A DNA stretch of 64,000 bases from Axinella damicornis (GCA_963931865.1 OZ007508.1:16851104-16915103), one strand, 5' to 3'. Positions 45,064 to 57,123 are shown, counted from the stretch's first letter. Notes: a model not told the origin generated them from the letters alone. Numbers and translations: made by a program.

Positions 45064-45549
45064 CATTGTCCTTTCATTATGACTCCCCTAAACCCAACCT
45101 CCTTGATGGCAGACTTGGACACTAGCACCTCAAATTGTAACCCCCAGAACCCCCTAGCAATGCACGCTTTGTGCACAACCTAAAAATTTGCCGTAATCAG
45201 TGCCCAACCAATTCTACATCCTGGCTACACCACTGGATATTGGACTGAGTCTGACCGCAAAATTAAATGCTCGCCAAACTCAAAATTAGCTATGCAGCCA
45301 GCCACATGTGCAGATTTGAGTGTAATAGCCAAGCTGGCTGGACGACCTCATGATGCTACCATAGTCTCCCATTAATACGCCCCCTTCGAAAATATGCCCT
45401 CTCCCCTCTTTACTGTCCAATGTTCCTGCACTAGGGTATAGTTTGACTCATTTTAATGCCCCTTGGTGAGCTTCTTCTGGAATATCTAAACTACATGTGC
45501 TCAGTATGTTACATTGCGATACAAGTCATATTGCTGCTACTCTTCCGCA

Positions 45550-46180
45550 GGAATCTATCTGACATTATACTATACTTCAATGAGATACTGCGATATGATT
45601 GGCCAATTGAAGGGGGTTTATTTCACTTATACACCTGTAAATTTTACTTATACACCTGTAAATTTCATGTAGTTACAGCGTCATACATTTAGCATCATAG
45701 CTAAACAGTAGATATAGACTAGATAGCTACTTCAATGTACAGTTCATGATTCGGTCTTGCGCGCGAGCGTCTTTGCGTGTGAGCGCTGTAGCCAGACGAG
45801 CGTGGAGCTGGAGCTGGACTTCGGACTTGGTCGACGGTCGTCTTACTCCGTAAGTGTCATGGGGCGGGGCGTATGTGGAGCGATCCCAGAGTCTGGTTCC
45901 GCTTCGGAGTCACACACGAGGCACGAGTACGCAGATCAGTTGTCGGTTAGCGGATGGGGAGAGCAGCTGCTATAAAAGTATATCTCTGTGCGAAGTCTTT
46001 CTGACTGAACGGTTGCTAACTGTTTCGGTTGCTAATACAGACAGCGGTTTGATTGGCTGCCAGCTGTATAGTATAAATACCTTAAACGATGAAACCCTCG
46101 GGGCCTACGGGATTTAGATCCCCTTGGAAACCTATAAACACCCTTGCGCTTCGCGCGCGGGTGGGTTAACAGGAGACTAC
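45550..46180. other. Copy-2-specific segment with TATA-like motif
   Basis: Replaces about 9,665-10,025 of copy 1. It has a direct repeat 'acttatacacctgtaaattt' (about 45,626 and 45,647), a CpG-rich stretch 45,740-45,960, a TATA-like 'gctataaaagta' at about 45,970, and 'gggatttagatccc' fold-back text near 46,108. It could be a solo LTR or promoter; termini were not found. Confidence 0.35.
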
Positions 46181-46789
46181 AGTACTTGTGCGAGAAAGAC
46201 AGGCCCATTGAACACCAGTGCAGAGATTCCTCTCTCTTCAGAAGGGATATTGACAGAGCAAACGAGGGTATGTTCTTGGAGTTAGCTGCTACAATACATC
46301 AGTTACACACACGTCCGTGAGGCAAGTACAGTGACTACACACCAGAGGAAAGGGCACAGACAGGAAGTACAGTGCCGATAATGCTACTAGTGACTTCTCA
46401 ACTCTGTTTGATCCCCAAAGTACTCGTGTTCACCAGCATGTACTGGGTATGCCCACTGCCACACACCATGCAGTTAAATCCTAAAGTCACCATGTTAATT
46501 AAAAAGATTGCCAAATTTTGGCAGGCAGTTGACCAAATTCAATCCCTGCCCTACTTCCGGCTATATGGTAAACAGTAACATTTGTATCAAATTCTAGCAA
46601 CTATGTGGGCATGGCCTCAGTGACGACTGTGTGTATACCAGCATAGTCTTCACTGCATGCATGCATGTAACACAGGTACAATGTAGCATCATTGCACAAT
46701 ACACTTATCAATTGGGGGTATGGTCCGTGTTACAAACCTCAGCCCTCTCAGGAGCACACACTCCTGTTTCCAACCAAGCCCTGGCTCAC
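46181..46789. other. Non-coding, partner of 10,031-10,621
   Basis: Near-identical in both copies, including the plus frame MYTSIVFTACMHVTQVQCSI (46,631-46,867), which overlaps the minus-strand micro-exon and has no support of its own. Confidence 0.4.
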
Positions 46790-46831
46790 CTTCTCCAGCT
46801 CTCTTTGCTGTTGCTGGAACATTGCTACTGT
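46790..46831 (-). CDS. Micro-exon TVAMFQQQQRELEK, copy 2
   Basis: Partner of 10,622-10,663, same length, phase and splice sites. Confidence 0.5.
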
Positions 46832-46995
46832 CTACAGTGGGAGGTAGTGAAGAGGTGGAGATGGTGAATAGTGAACAACACATACACGTACATACGGTTA
46901 CATGTTCTACTTTCCAATGACCAATAAATGACTTCCTCAGTTTAGACCACTATGCATATGTCCGCTCACGCATGCCATTGCAACAGCAATTTCAC

Positions 46996-47088
46996 ATTCT
47001 CAGCAGCTCTGAAATGCTTCTGTGTTGGCCCATGAATTCGTAAGGCCAGGTCAGAGATGGTGGCTGCCTCTACAAGAAACTCTTCCAT
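46996..47088 (-). CDS. Possible N-terminal exon, copy 2
   Basis: Partner of 10,815-10,907; MEEFLVEAATISDLALRIHG, then PTQKHFRAAEN and donor GAGAAT/GTGAAA. Confidence 0.42.
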
Positions 47089-47164
47089 ATTAACATTGAA
47101 ATTTAAAACTGTGAACGCATTACAATTGCGCATGCAAGGTTACGGCAGTTTATGTCAATTATAG

Positions 47165-47310
47165 TCGTGGGCTACACAATTCTCTCTATTATTAGCCTCA
47201 ATCTGCTGCTCACTCTGGTGCCTACACTACACACATCAAACACGTCAAATCCTTCAATCAACTCAGAAGCCCCCAATCAATGCTGCAGAAAGCGATTCCT
47301 TCAGAACAAT
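47165..47310 (+). CDS. Membrane-segment exon candidate, copy 2
   Basis: Partner of 10,986-11,128; VGYTILSIISLNLLLTLVPT, donor AACAAT/GTAAGTGG. Confidence 0.27.
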
Positions 47311-47637
47311 GTAAGTGGCTATAGGTGGCTTCCTATACAATTTGCAGCAATGATAACAGGGTGAGTACTGCATACGCAGCTGCATAGGCAGGATGTAAAC
47401 ATCATGCTTCCATTCTGTGTCAACCTGGTACTGCCAAAGAATGACATGCGATGACTTCCTTGAGTGGATCGAGGTTACCAAGAAGAAGCATGTGTAAATC
47501 ATCAATACGAACCTACCCACCTCCCTCCCTACCTACCTAGCTTGCAGTTCGCATTGACTGTGAATTATCCAGCTATAACCCATTCTGATCAATACGATTC
47601 CTCTTCACCTGTCAGTCTTGGGGCTACATGTACGTAG

Positions 47638-47826
47638 CTCCCAGCTAGAAACTATTGGAGTGATTGCCCTGATGTGGACGTCAGTTGGACCAGAGCTAGA
47701 GAGGTTGGTGTATGATGACTGGCTGCTGTCAATGATTATGGGATTAGGAGAGTCTGACTATGAGCAATCATTAGGTTGGAACCGACTACAACAAACGGTA
47801 CAGAACATGTTCCTGGAGGCAAAATG
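47638..47826 (+). CDS. Open exon candidate, copy 2
   Basis: About 63 codons, acceptor 'ctacatgtacgtag', donor AAAATG/GTGACT. Contains GLGESDYEQSLGWNRLQQT and reads like a folded, partly helical segment. Its copy-1 partner is frame-broken. Family not recognised. Confidence 0.35.
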
Positions 47827-49099
47827 GTGACTACTCTAACCACAGCCTACGTACCACAAGTACCACTACCCTCCTTATTGCTGGTGTGCCTGCATGCAGC
47901 AATCATTCAAAAGGGGACAGGCCATTGCTCCACCAAAGTCTGCATATGTATACAACAGGATGACAGAAACTATGCCATCTCACACACACCAACATCACAG
48001 GAGAAAGTAAATTTCAATGCTGCAAGAGCCCAAGCTCAACCTTCTGGAGCAACCAGCAACCCTAAAGGGTCATCATTTCAACCAGACTCCCCATTCCCAG
48101 GAAGAACATAAAAGCTGTAGGAGCAGGTGCCATAAGATCTTGTTACAGCATTGTGCATGTATCACATTATCACAGCATGCACCGGCTTCTATTCACACAG
48201 TTATTGTATTATGTTATGAACTTTCTATAGCACATTTTGTCCCAATTATAGTAAGACCCTGTCCTATCATGTACCATGAACCACTTCCTTTTCTGGGGGT
48301 GAGCCTGAGTGGGCCCCACATGGTCATGGTCTCCATCCCAGCTTCAGGATGTCTGTCTGCTGTCTGCGTGCCGTTTAGTGTATGACTATATATCCAAGTA
48401 GAAAATCGCAATGGTACACTGCGAGCATCTCCCAGTCGTACCGCACTGTGCTGCTGTGCGAAAACCGGTATCGCATGACTGGGATAGAGCCTGCTACATG
48501 AGCTTGAGCATGGGTAAACGCTAATGAGCAGATGATGAGCTATACGCACTATCAACTTGAAAGTGCACACCGTCATGAACGAATCAGGCTCAAGGTAGTC
48601 TATACTTGTCATGCAGCGCTGTGCCCCTGCACTGGACACAAGCTGCTGATCAGCCTTATCCCCACCCCAGCTTCCCTCTAATAGCGCTACCTCAGGTATG
48701 ATCAGCAGTATTCAATCCCGGCTGCAACACAGCTCGATCAGGTGAGCCCCGCAATGCCCTGCATTCTACTAGTAATCTACATGCCACAGGTTCCGTGTGA
48801 TCAGGCATAGCTTATCAAACGCAAGTCTGATTGACATAGAGTGCCATGGAGACATATGTGCCTCAAAGCAGATACCAAATTTGAAATTGAACTGGACTGC
48901 TCTCTACTGTACCATTGTGGGTTGTATGAGGGCAGTACTAATTGTGGGCTGTACCTGAGACTGTTGGGGGAATATGGGTGTCTGAACTCTTTGGAATAGA
49001 ACACAGGGATGCTTGAATAATTAGAGGGTTAAGAATCACTATGGCACCACACCACTACCACTGCACCACACACACAAGAGGAACATGAACAGTACATAC
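47827..49099. other. Non-coding
   Basis: Partner of 11,642-12,701 with extra sequence at about 47,995-48,110 and 48,640-48,810. The latter has 'gatcaggtgagccccgcaat', which recurs elsewhere in the window. No exon found. Confidence 0.4.
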
Positions 49100-49260
49100 C
49101 CCCAAGTGTATGCTGTTTGCTCTGGAGGGGAGATGAAGGCAGTGATTAGGTCACAAGTGGTGTACATTGTTCACTACCTCATGTGTACAGTCATGTCATT
49201 GAGATATGCACAATGTACATGGTTTTGGTTACTGTTGTATCCACAACCCACCCACTCCCC

Positions 49261-49262
<2 letters not shown>

Positions 49263-49309
<47 letters not shown>

Positions 49310-49510
49310 ACACACACACACACACACAGCACTCAACTTGAATGGTTACAGTGCTGGTGTTCCCATAGAGAAACAGAACATCACTATACACACATACGAG
49401 CGAGTGGTGCTTTAAAGCTTCCACCCACACACACACACACACATGAACACTACACGTGCCAAAGATACACAAAACATACACCAACACACACACACACACA
49501 CACACACACG
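49263..49510. repeat. (AC)n microsatellites
   Basis: Long AC runs at about 49,263-49,328, 49,423-49,442 and 49,484-49,508, where copy 1 instead has a half TAGCCTCG palindrome (about 12,860-12,910). The His/Thr-repeat and Cys/Val-repeat open frames here are artefacts. Confidence 0.95.
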
Positions 49511-49716
49511 TGTACACATATACACACCATGAGTTGTACAGTTACTCATGTACAATGTAGTTGTTAGTACATGAGTGGGAGGGTAATACAAGGGAACAGA
49601 GGGTTCCAGGCTGGCAGTACGATCAAGTTGGACAAGGGCAATACCCTTTCGAATAAAGGTGTAATATGCTTTTCCGTGAAAACTGAAATGACACACTTGT
49701 ACCCAAAGTCATCTAC

Positions 49717-49789
49717 CTCCCATGTGTAGGAATTGAGAGCTTCGATAATGTCAGAATTGTGGGAATCATCCACTCCCAATGCATGCAGT
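49717..49789 (-). pseudogene. Partner of the 24-codon exon, length changed
   Basis: Between the same splice sites copy 2 has 73 bases, against 72 in copy 1, through +4 and -3 changes. The distal codons (IIEALNSYTWE) are kept; the proximal part changes phase. Confidence 0.4.
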
Positions 49790-49864
49790 CTACCCAGAAA
49801 GAGAAAATTAGTTGGAATCTGCTCCCAGAAATTCTTTGCATACCGTCTTTATTGTAATACTACA

Positions 49865-50490
49865 TATTGTACAGCGAGAAAATTTGGCGGGCATTAAATA
49901 TGGTGATTTCAGCCAAAACGCTGTATTTTTAAATTTGGCAAATTTTAAATTTGGCGATTTCGATCGATCCTCGACACAAATGACGTAACGGCAATGATGT
50001 AAGCCTCAGCTTGAGGCGCTAGGCGCTCAGTGTGAACTGTACCGATCGAGTGCGACCAGTTAGGTACCAGCTAACAATGGAGAACTTCGAAGACGATGGA
50101 TGTATCAGAGACCATCACGTTTTCCATACAGTGTGGAGCCCCACCATCCGAGAGCGGCGACTGGATTGCGCTGTGGCGGTGATGCGCTCGAGCGTAATCG
50201 TTGGCCACGTCCCTCACACTCTCGTTAATGGCTTGTAGTTCGTTCCCGGAGAGAGAGGAATCCCCGATGTTGCGTTCTCTTGGGAGTGATACAGCAGCCG
50301 AGTCTTTTCTGAAATACTGGTACAGCGCTACCGTACGTACGTATGTGCATTACTAATGTGCGTGCGCATACCGGAGTGGCCGGCCGGCTGGGGTGGGGTT
50401 TAATATTGGTGGAATTTAATTTGGGGATTTTTTCCTGCACTGCCAAATCGCCAAATTAAAACCCCTGCCAAATTTTCCCGCTATACGGTA
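49865..50490. mobile_element. HIRAN-carrying TIR element, copy 2
   Basis: Partner of 13,239-13,847; left TATTGTACAGCGAGAAAATT, right end inverted ...TTTTCCCGCTATACGGTA. A short internal duplication of 'aaatttggc' lies near the left end. Confidence 0.7.
50077..50238 (+). CDS. Small HIRAN-like ORF, copy 2
   Basis: 54 codons from ATG to TAG: MENFEDDGCIRDHHVFHTVW, SPTIRERRLDC, then VAVMRSSVIVGHVPHTL. This is the HIRAN pattern with the usual R-E-P-x-N-x-x-D stretch between the halves missing, so likely a deleted copy. It sits inside a TIR transposon. Stand-alone HIRAN domains bind DNA ends; any role here is unknown. Confidence 0.55.
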   Translation: MENFEDDGCIRDHHVFHTVWSPTIRERRLDCAVAVMRSSVIVGHVPHTLVNGL

Positions 50491-50758
50491 AGCTAATGAG
50501 TTAACCGCATCTTGCCTCACAGTCACTAAAATTTCTAGGATTTAGGATTACTCAAAAACTTGTGAAATTGATTTCCATGTAACTACACACATACACCCAC
50601 GCAACTACATACCACAAATACACCCACACACGTGTACAACCACTTGTCTATACCACATCTCAAGTAGGTACATGTATGCAGAGACATGACCCCTACAGGT
50701 CATTTTGACAAATGAAGAGTGGGGGACCTAATACTAGCCTCGTTCCCAGGCCCGAGAC

Positions 50759-51338
50759 TAGTCTCGTTTCCAGACCCTCCCGAAACGCGGAAAGAGGGTC
50801 TGGTGTTCTGAGCGATATTTCTTGGCGCATGGGGCGGGGCTATACGGCGTAAGGAATGTAATTATTGCATTCTGTATGTCCACTCCAATGAAAGTGCACC
50901 TATCACTATTCTTATAAACGTACTGTAGCAGCGCGTTTGGTCCTTCACGAGGGACACCAAAGGGCTAACAACAACGTACAGTTGCCTTGACAGAATTCTA
51001 TCTGAGGTTGTCAAAGATGAGTGGAAGGGTCACGAAACAGAGATTTCCCCACACCAGTCAGCAAGACAATCGATTTGGCTTACTGCTTCAGCTCGCTCTT
51101 CGATAGGCCTGTCGTATCCATTTCACTGACATACCGTCCGTACTAGCTACACTGCACTGTTACAATACATGTACCGTACCTATGACTCGACTTACGCTGA
51201 TCGACTACGTCATTCGCGTTCTGCAATCTGATTCGAGCTTTAAAATCCGAGAGCGACCACGCCCCATGAATCAAGAAATGTCGCTCAGAACACCAGACCC
51301 TCTTTCCGCGTTTCGGGAGGGTCTGGGAACGAGACTAG
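50759..51338. mobile_element. TAGTCTCG element with long TIRs, copy 2 only
   Basis: A 580-base element with about 80-base imperfect TIRs (TAGTCTCGTTTCCAGACCCT... and inverted ...GGGTCTGGGAACGAGACTAG), inserted inside a TAGCCTCG palindrome. GCCCGAGAC flanks it on both sides, a 9-base duplication. Copy 1 (14,091-14,131) is the intact empty site. Non-autonomous. Confidence 0.95.
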
Positions 51339-51378
51339 CCCGAGACGGCGAGGAACGAGGCTAACCCAATACATACCT

Positions 51379-52063
51379 AGCTAGCCTTGTTCCCAGGCTC
51401 TAGGTAATGGGGAGGAGAGCTCCCCAATTACAGAGCGCCTGGGAATGAGGCTAATACCTAGCTCACAAGGTGCAGTTCTATGAAGGTCTGGGGTCCGAGG
51501 TCCCACCCCCCTCCCCCCTCTCCCCCATCCCCCAGATCAGGCAAGCTACCAGCTGCAGAAATCCCAACAAAATTGCTTCACAGAAGCAACAGGGAGCAGT
51601 ATTTCATTGTTTGTGCCACTGATATAATATACCATCACAAATATAACTTGCCCCATGGTAACGAATGCATATATAGGGGTACATTAATTGGAGACTGCAC
51701 TATTCTAAGAAGTCAAAGTCTGATGGACAACAAATATTATATCTGTACATGCATAACTGACTGGGCCATTGTGAAGGCATACATGTTGCACTGCATGGCC
51801 TCATGAATTGATATTGAACCCTGCGATATACACCTAAAGGTGCTCTGGGTGCTCTGAGTATTACATGCATAGCCTCGTTCCCAGGCCCCACCCAGCTTTT
51901 GTCACCTGCAGTATGGAAAACCGGGCGACGAAAGGCTGGGTAGCCCTGAGAACGAGGTTATTCACCATGTACATGTAGCTGTATTAGTGGTCTGTGTGAG
52001 TGTGTGTGTTACTAGCCTCATTCCCAGGCGCTCGGTAATTGGGCGCCTGGGAACGAGGCTAGT
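51379..52063. mobile_element. TAGCCTCG palindromes, copy 2
   Basis: Partners of the copy-1 cluster, at about 51,381-51,452, 51,870-51,961 and 52,014-52,063, with small sequence drift. Confidence 0.85.
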
Positions 52064-52266
52064 GTGCTACAAGCTGACCAGGGTGGTAGGACAAGATCAT
52101 GTGCGGCATGCATTCTAATGTATCGTGCCACAGTATATAGCGCACACTGCTATACAAGAAATATGGTGAAGTTGTAGAATAGTAACAACTCTAATGTTGA
52201 CGTTTGCCTGCCGGGGCACAATGTGGCACAAATGCTCATACTGATTTCCTACCTGCTGCTAAACAC

Positions 52267-52365
52267 TTGAGTGCAGTAGACAAGTCTGTACATAGTGGCG
52301 TAATTCACTTGTAGTCTGTCATGGAGGATACTCATCAGGATGCAATGAAAGCACAAAGCAGCCTT
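52267..52365 (-). CDS. 33-codon exon, copy 2
   Basis: Partner of 15,024-15,122, one residue different (HDRLQ). Confidence 0.5.
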
Positions 52366-53016
52366 CTCCCACGGAGAAAGCAGTAGAATGACTGTATTCA
52401 TAATTACAGCACGTGATCTTACCCTACCCTCCTTGCTAGATGACACTGAAAACAAAGTTAGGTCAAGAGGTATGATTACTTGAAGGTCACATGACTATTG
52501 GTGGCTCTTCATAGGTTATGTTAACACAGTGCATTCACTGCACATGATCCTAGGGGAACAAAACAAGCTAGTGACGAACTGTTGTTTCAACATCTGCTGT
52601 GAAGCTGATGCAAGTACCACACCTTAGTTCTGGGGTGAGGGGGTGTGGCACATGATGGTGTGTACTTCAAACATCATGAGATGTGCCTTATCAGCTATTG
52701 TCAAGTACACTTACCCCTGCTGCAGCTTGTTGGCCACGCTGGAGGAGGAACAAGTGAGAGGGAGCAGGTGAAGCAGTCGAGTATATGAATGACTCTAGTC
52801 TTCCCAGACCCTCCACAAATGTGAAAGGAGGGGTTGGTACTATATAGTACCTCATCAACACCCTCCCCTCTACATTAACCAGACTCTCCTTTCCTGGAGA
52901 GGGTCAGGGAACAAGACTAGAACGGCCATAGCTCATCCCAACCAGCAGGCCTTAGACTGCCACTCAAAGTCACCACAAGGTACGAGACTAGCTACATGTA
53001 CATAAACATGGCGTAC

Positions 53017-53037
53017 CAGTCTCCCTTCTCTTAGCAA
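53017..53037 (-). CDS. 21-base micro-exon LLREGRL, copy 2
   Basis: Partner of 15,925-15,945 with the same splice sites. Confidence 0.3.
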
Positions 53038-53074
53038 CTGAAGCAGTGGAGAGAGAACATGGAGATGAAGAAGA

Positions 53075-54000
53075 GATATGAATATTAATTTCTGTCCAAC
53101 TATACCTCCGGATTATTATGCTCTTACACTCACTATATGGTACGGGTGTGGATGTATCAGAGGGTGGCTGCTTTCAAACACTTATTTGATTTTCTGTCAA
53201 AATATTGTTAGTAGCTATTGTATTGGCATGTGAATGAAAATTGCATTGCTACTTGAAAGGTAGATATGGTAACTTCTTGATGATTACCAACACAAGCTGT
53301 AATTACCACAACACTGCAGTGTGCTGACCCAAGAGTAAGTAGTTTTATATGCTCCCAGAACATGCACCTGCACTACGTACTCAACAAGAGTCACGGTATG
53401 CAATAAGACATGCTGTGGACGCCACTTTGTTTGCCATACATTGTACCAGTTGCCTCACACCAAGAAGGCTGTAAATGGGTATGGTATTTCGTATTGGTGC
53501 ACTCACTTTGTGTGGTGTGTATATGCCTACAAGAAATAGGTCCAACCCTTGAATCTTGTAGGTAAACACTGAAACTAAACTCAGCAGACAAACTCTAGGT
53601 TGTGCAAACATTCCTCACTCCTCAACAAACAACTGAAGAGCACTTCAGAAGCTAGTGCACTCAGGGTAGGACTATGGACGGGTTTACTCACCCAATAGTC
53701 CCACCGAGTGATACAACACAGCAGTGGGCCTACACTCTATCAAGTATGGACACAATACCAATACACAACCCAAAATTTAATATTGGCTGCCTACACAACC
53801 CCAAATATTGTCTGCCGTCATACAGTAACCGCCCATGTATCAGTGCCACAAGCTGACCTGCAGTCAGTGTAATAGTCATTGCGCTCGTATAAGCACCACA
53901 ATCAGCGGTATTCATAACACACCTACTGATACATAGACCAGCCATTTTCAAGGTGACCTAGCTGCTGACCACTAGGTGAACATGACACTAAACTGGGCCA
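53075..54000. other. Copy-2-specific segment
   Basis: Replaces about 15,995-16,243 of copy 1. The minus frame 53,381-53,611 and others lack support. No terminal repeats recognised. Confidence 0.4.
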
Positions 54001-54120
54001 GAAGACCCACTGGCTCTAGCTGGCCAACTTAGCATGCACATGTGTACCCAGTAGTAGCCACCCTCCTCAAGCCACAGCCATTAATTGATGAAGTATAGTA
54101 CAGTCATACAACTTGCCCAC

Positions 54121-54153
54121 CTTCCTCCTCTCTCTCTCCGACAGCTGCTGCCA
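54121..54153 (-). CDS. Micro-exon WQQLSERERRK, copy 2
   Basis: Identical partner of 16,418-16,450. Confidence 0.5.
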
Positions 54154-54365
54154 CTGTGTGCACAGGGAGACAGAGGAGAACATGAAACAACAATGAGACG
54201 TATCAACATATCCGTGCAAACTGGGGGCTGGGTACTGTGTACATGCAAATACTTGGGGGAAGCTTCAGTATGTAATAGCTGAGACCTGGGAGTTACACAA
54301 CCACTGTGCCATTAGTCATACAGTGGTACACATTCTGCAATCACAACTCCTCCCACACTGGAGAG

Positions 54366-54473
54366 CTAGCCTCGTTCCCAGTCCCACGCCCAGCTTTTCG
54401 TCGCTGCTTAGTACGGTACTTTACCGTACTAAGCAGCGACGAAAAGCTGGGCGTGGGACTGGGAACGAGGCTA
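54366..54473. mobile_element. Near-perfect TAGCCTCG hairpin, copy 2 only
   Basis: Arms of about 50 bases (TAGCCTCGTTCCCAGTCCCA... to ...GTACGGTA) fold back almost without mismatch. Flanks CTGGAGAGC on both sides; copy 1 has the empty site CTGGAGGGC (about 16,651). A clear recent insertion. Confidence 0.95.
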
Positions 54474-56408
54474 CTGGAGAGCAGTATTCTCCACATAACA
54501 GGGTTTGCAGGACAATGGGCATAATTCATTATTCATGACTAGCACAAAATACACTAAAGCCATCCCCGAAAAGTACATGTGTGCAACGTGTGTGATTACA
54601 ATTGATGGTAGACATGATGCATACAATGACCATCTGTTCGAGATGGCAACTGTGTAGAATCCGAACACTCCATCCTCCTCCAACAAAATGAGCATCACGT
54701 CTTCAAAGGACATATGGAATCCACAACATTACGTACTAGGAGAAATTCTAGTTGGTAACCAAGAAGCAGAAGTGGCACTCATGACTGACGAGTGGTTGCC
54801 TTGCTAAAGCTCATGCAGGTTTGGTTTCTGAGGCAATAGTTCTGACATAACTACACTGACTAATTGGCACGTACAACTCATGCACTAATTAACACATGTC
54901 AGGATGGAAGCATGCAATGTCACGTAAAGGCCCTTATTATCGCCACTCACCAGCCGTTTCCGTTCCCACAGACTAAGTCCCAATCCAAACTAAGGCTTCA
55001 GAACGTCAGCGTAAAAGGAAATTGCCTTTACAAGCACGAGGCTGCAGCCTTTCACTGAGCATGCACAGAAGTGAATAAAATCCACGCAATTAGAGGCGAA
55101 CGTTGAGTGGTGATAATAGGAGCCCCACGTGGTGTGGTGATAATACGTAGGGGACTCTACGCTAACAGTGAGGTGCGCTTAAAACCAGATTTTGCGGTTT
55201 TGGAATACCAATACCTAATCAATATTCACTGAGGTCAAAGGTTGCCACACAATAGCTGGTCTGCTATAGTACTGAACTAGAGCAGTACTACCAGGAAACC
55301 AAATGGGGAGGGTAGTTTCTTGTGTTCCAGGAATAAACTGCAACACACTGCAACTATATAACTGACATTCACTTTCCATTGGGTCTGTAATGGTCACATG
55401 ACCTAAACTGAGGAGGCAGATACCTGCAGTCTACTGCAATGTCCCAAAAATGTGACCCTGACCGTAATACTATGGGTGCCCTATATCACGCCCCAAATAA
55501 ATTATTTCACAGCTAGGTGATGGACAATTAGAAACTGTTGTTCTTAAGCATCAGTCCATGTGAGGTAGCTACATTCAAGGCATGCACGATGAGATAGCTA
55601 GGGTCTACCGATTTTAATACAGCTATGTCAGGATGCAGAATGAGATACCATAAGTTGTGGCAGTAATGTTAGAAACAGGGTGTGGTCAAGTTGTATAAAT
55701 TAGATCAGGGCTAATTGTCGACTTTCGCGCAAATTTTCTCAGCCTCTCGAGTGGATCTCTGGTCTGTAAGTTATGTAGATGCTGAATTCTGACACTTCTA
55801 TTCTGAACTAAGCCTTCAACAAGGCTTTCACTGCTCAAACTGCTTCAGCCAGACTGACAGACAGACAGAGAAACCGATGACTCTACACCTGCTGCGCGCA
55901 TGCACACGGGGTAATAACATGTCGTGAACGTGTAGGTTAAAAAAAAGGCTGATGATGACTGACAAGCTTTTTTGATGCGTGTGGAAGGGCTACTGCCAAT
56001 TTTTTGCACTCCAGCAGGCAATTCAATCGTCCACAGAACCTCGAACACAGCTCTCCGCTGGGACAGATGGCGATCTTCCACTGCCAGAAGCCATTGCCAC
56101 TTCTCTGCATGCCTCTACATCAAAATTGTGGCTCGTATTATAAGGCCACCTCTTTGTTCGTAAGCCTGACAGGAAAACAATGATTCTTCGTGAAACTTGT
56201 CGCAATATAACATTAGAAGCGGCCGTAAGCAATTTCAAAATATGACAATGCAAAACAGAGCAACAAAATTTAGAGTGCCTATGGTGAGGCTGTCCCCAAT
56301 GAACCAAGGGAACCAAGGGAACCAAAGGAACCATGATATAATAGGCTATAGCTCTAGTGTCATAGTGTACACTCAGCATATTTCGTGATTCTTATATGAA
56401 GAACTAAC
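54474..56408. other. Conserved between copies, no confident exon
   Basis: Partner of about 16,655-18,569. Contains the short (ACAG)n tract at about 55,853 and triple 'gaaccaaggg' near 56,300. Confidence 0.4.
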
Positions 56409-56491
56409 CGTAAATATTCTCCATGTCCAGAATGCAATCAACAGTGCTACTGGACGCATTCTGTGCAACCTGCTCTATTTCAAAGGTTGTC
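56409..56491 (-). CDS. Exon TTFEIEQVAQNA..., copy 2
   Basis: Partner of 18,570-18,652; same length and sites, two visible base differences (one Gly/Glu-type change absent; frame kept). Confidence 0.42.
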
Positions 56492-56583
56492 CTCACACCC
56501 ACTGACTAATGTCTACAAGTGGTATGTGTAGTCCCAATACATTTCTGTATATGCACAGTAACAAGTTTACACTACTCACATAC

Positions 56584-56625
56584 CCTCTTGATCTCCTCTT
56601 GTGCTCGTGCACGCCGGGAGGCATT
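56584..56625 (-). CDS. Micro-exon NASRRARAQEEIKR, copy 2
   Basis: Partner of 18,745-18,786; acceptor 'ctaccaccccag', donor AAGAGG/GTATGTG. Confidence 0.55.
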
Positions 56626-57093
56626 CTGGGGTGGTAGGGAGAGGGCAGTGACAACATGAAGGACACACCACCTCCCACGCATGGTAGAGTGTGCCCCGCC
56701 CACATGCATTATAGACCACACCAGGCTAACCACACCCCCTCCCTCCTTCCCAGGTTTCCACTTCACTCCATCATGAGGGGACATCCCTCTCCACCCATGC
56801 ATCTCTACCACAAAATGGAGGCGAGACCAGTCTGTACCAACTAAGCGCATGCACCTCAAACCGTCATTTGAAAGCCATTTGTTTTGCTGAAAGGCAACTG
56901 TTGCAACCTCTATCTTAACCTCGCTCCAGACCATTCCTCCCTTCAGTTCTCCATCACTTGCAGTATGTGGCCGTACTACAAGTGATCCAAACCTGGAGGC
57001 CTGGGAATGAGGCTACTCAATCTCCCAGACACAGAAACTCCTAACAATGAAATGATAAGGCCAGCTAGTGCACATGTAGCAATGTCAGCATAC

Positions 57094-57123
57094 CTTCTGT
57101 ACACTCTCAGGAAGGGAGGCACC
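57094..57123 (-). CDS. Micro-exon GASLPESVQK, copy 2
   Basis: Partner of 19,268-19,297. Confidence 0.4.

Noticed and set aside
49085..49567. 160-codon plus-strand frame and its minus partner
   Set aside because: Made of His/Thr and Cys/Val repeats from AC microsatellites.
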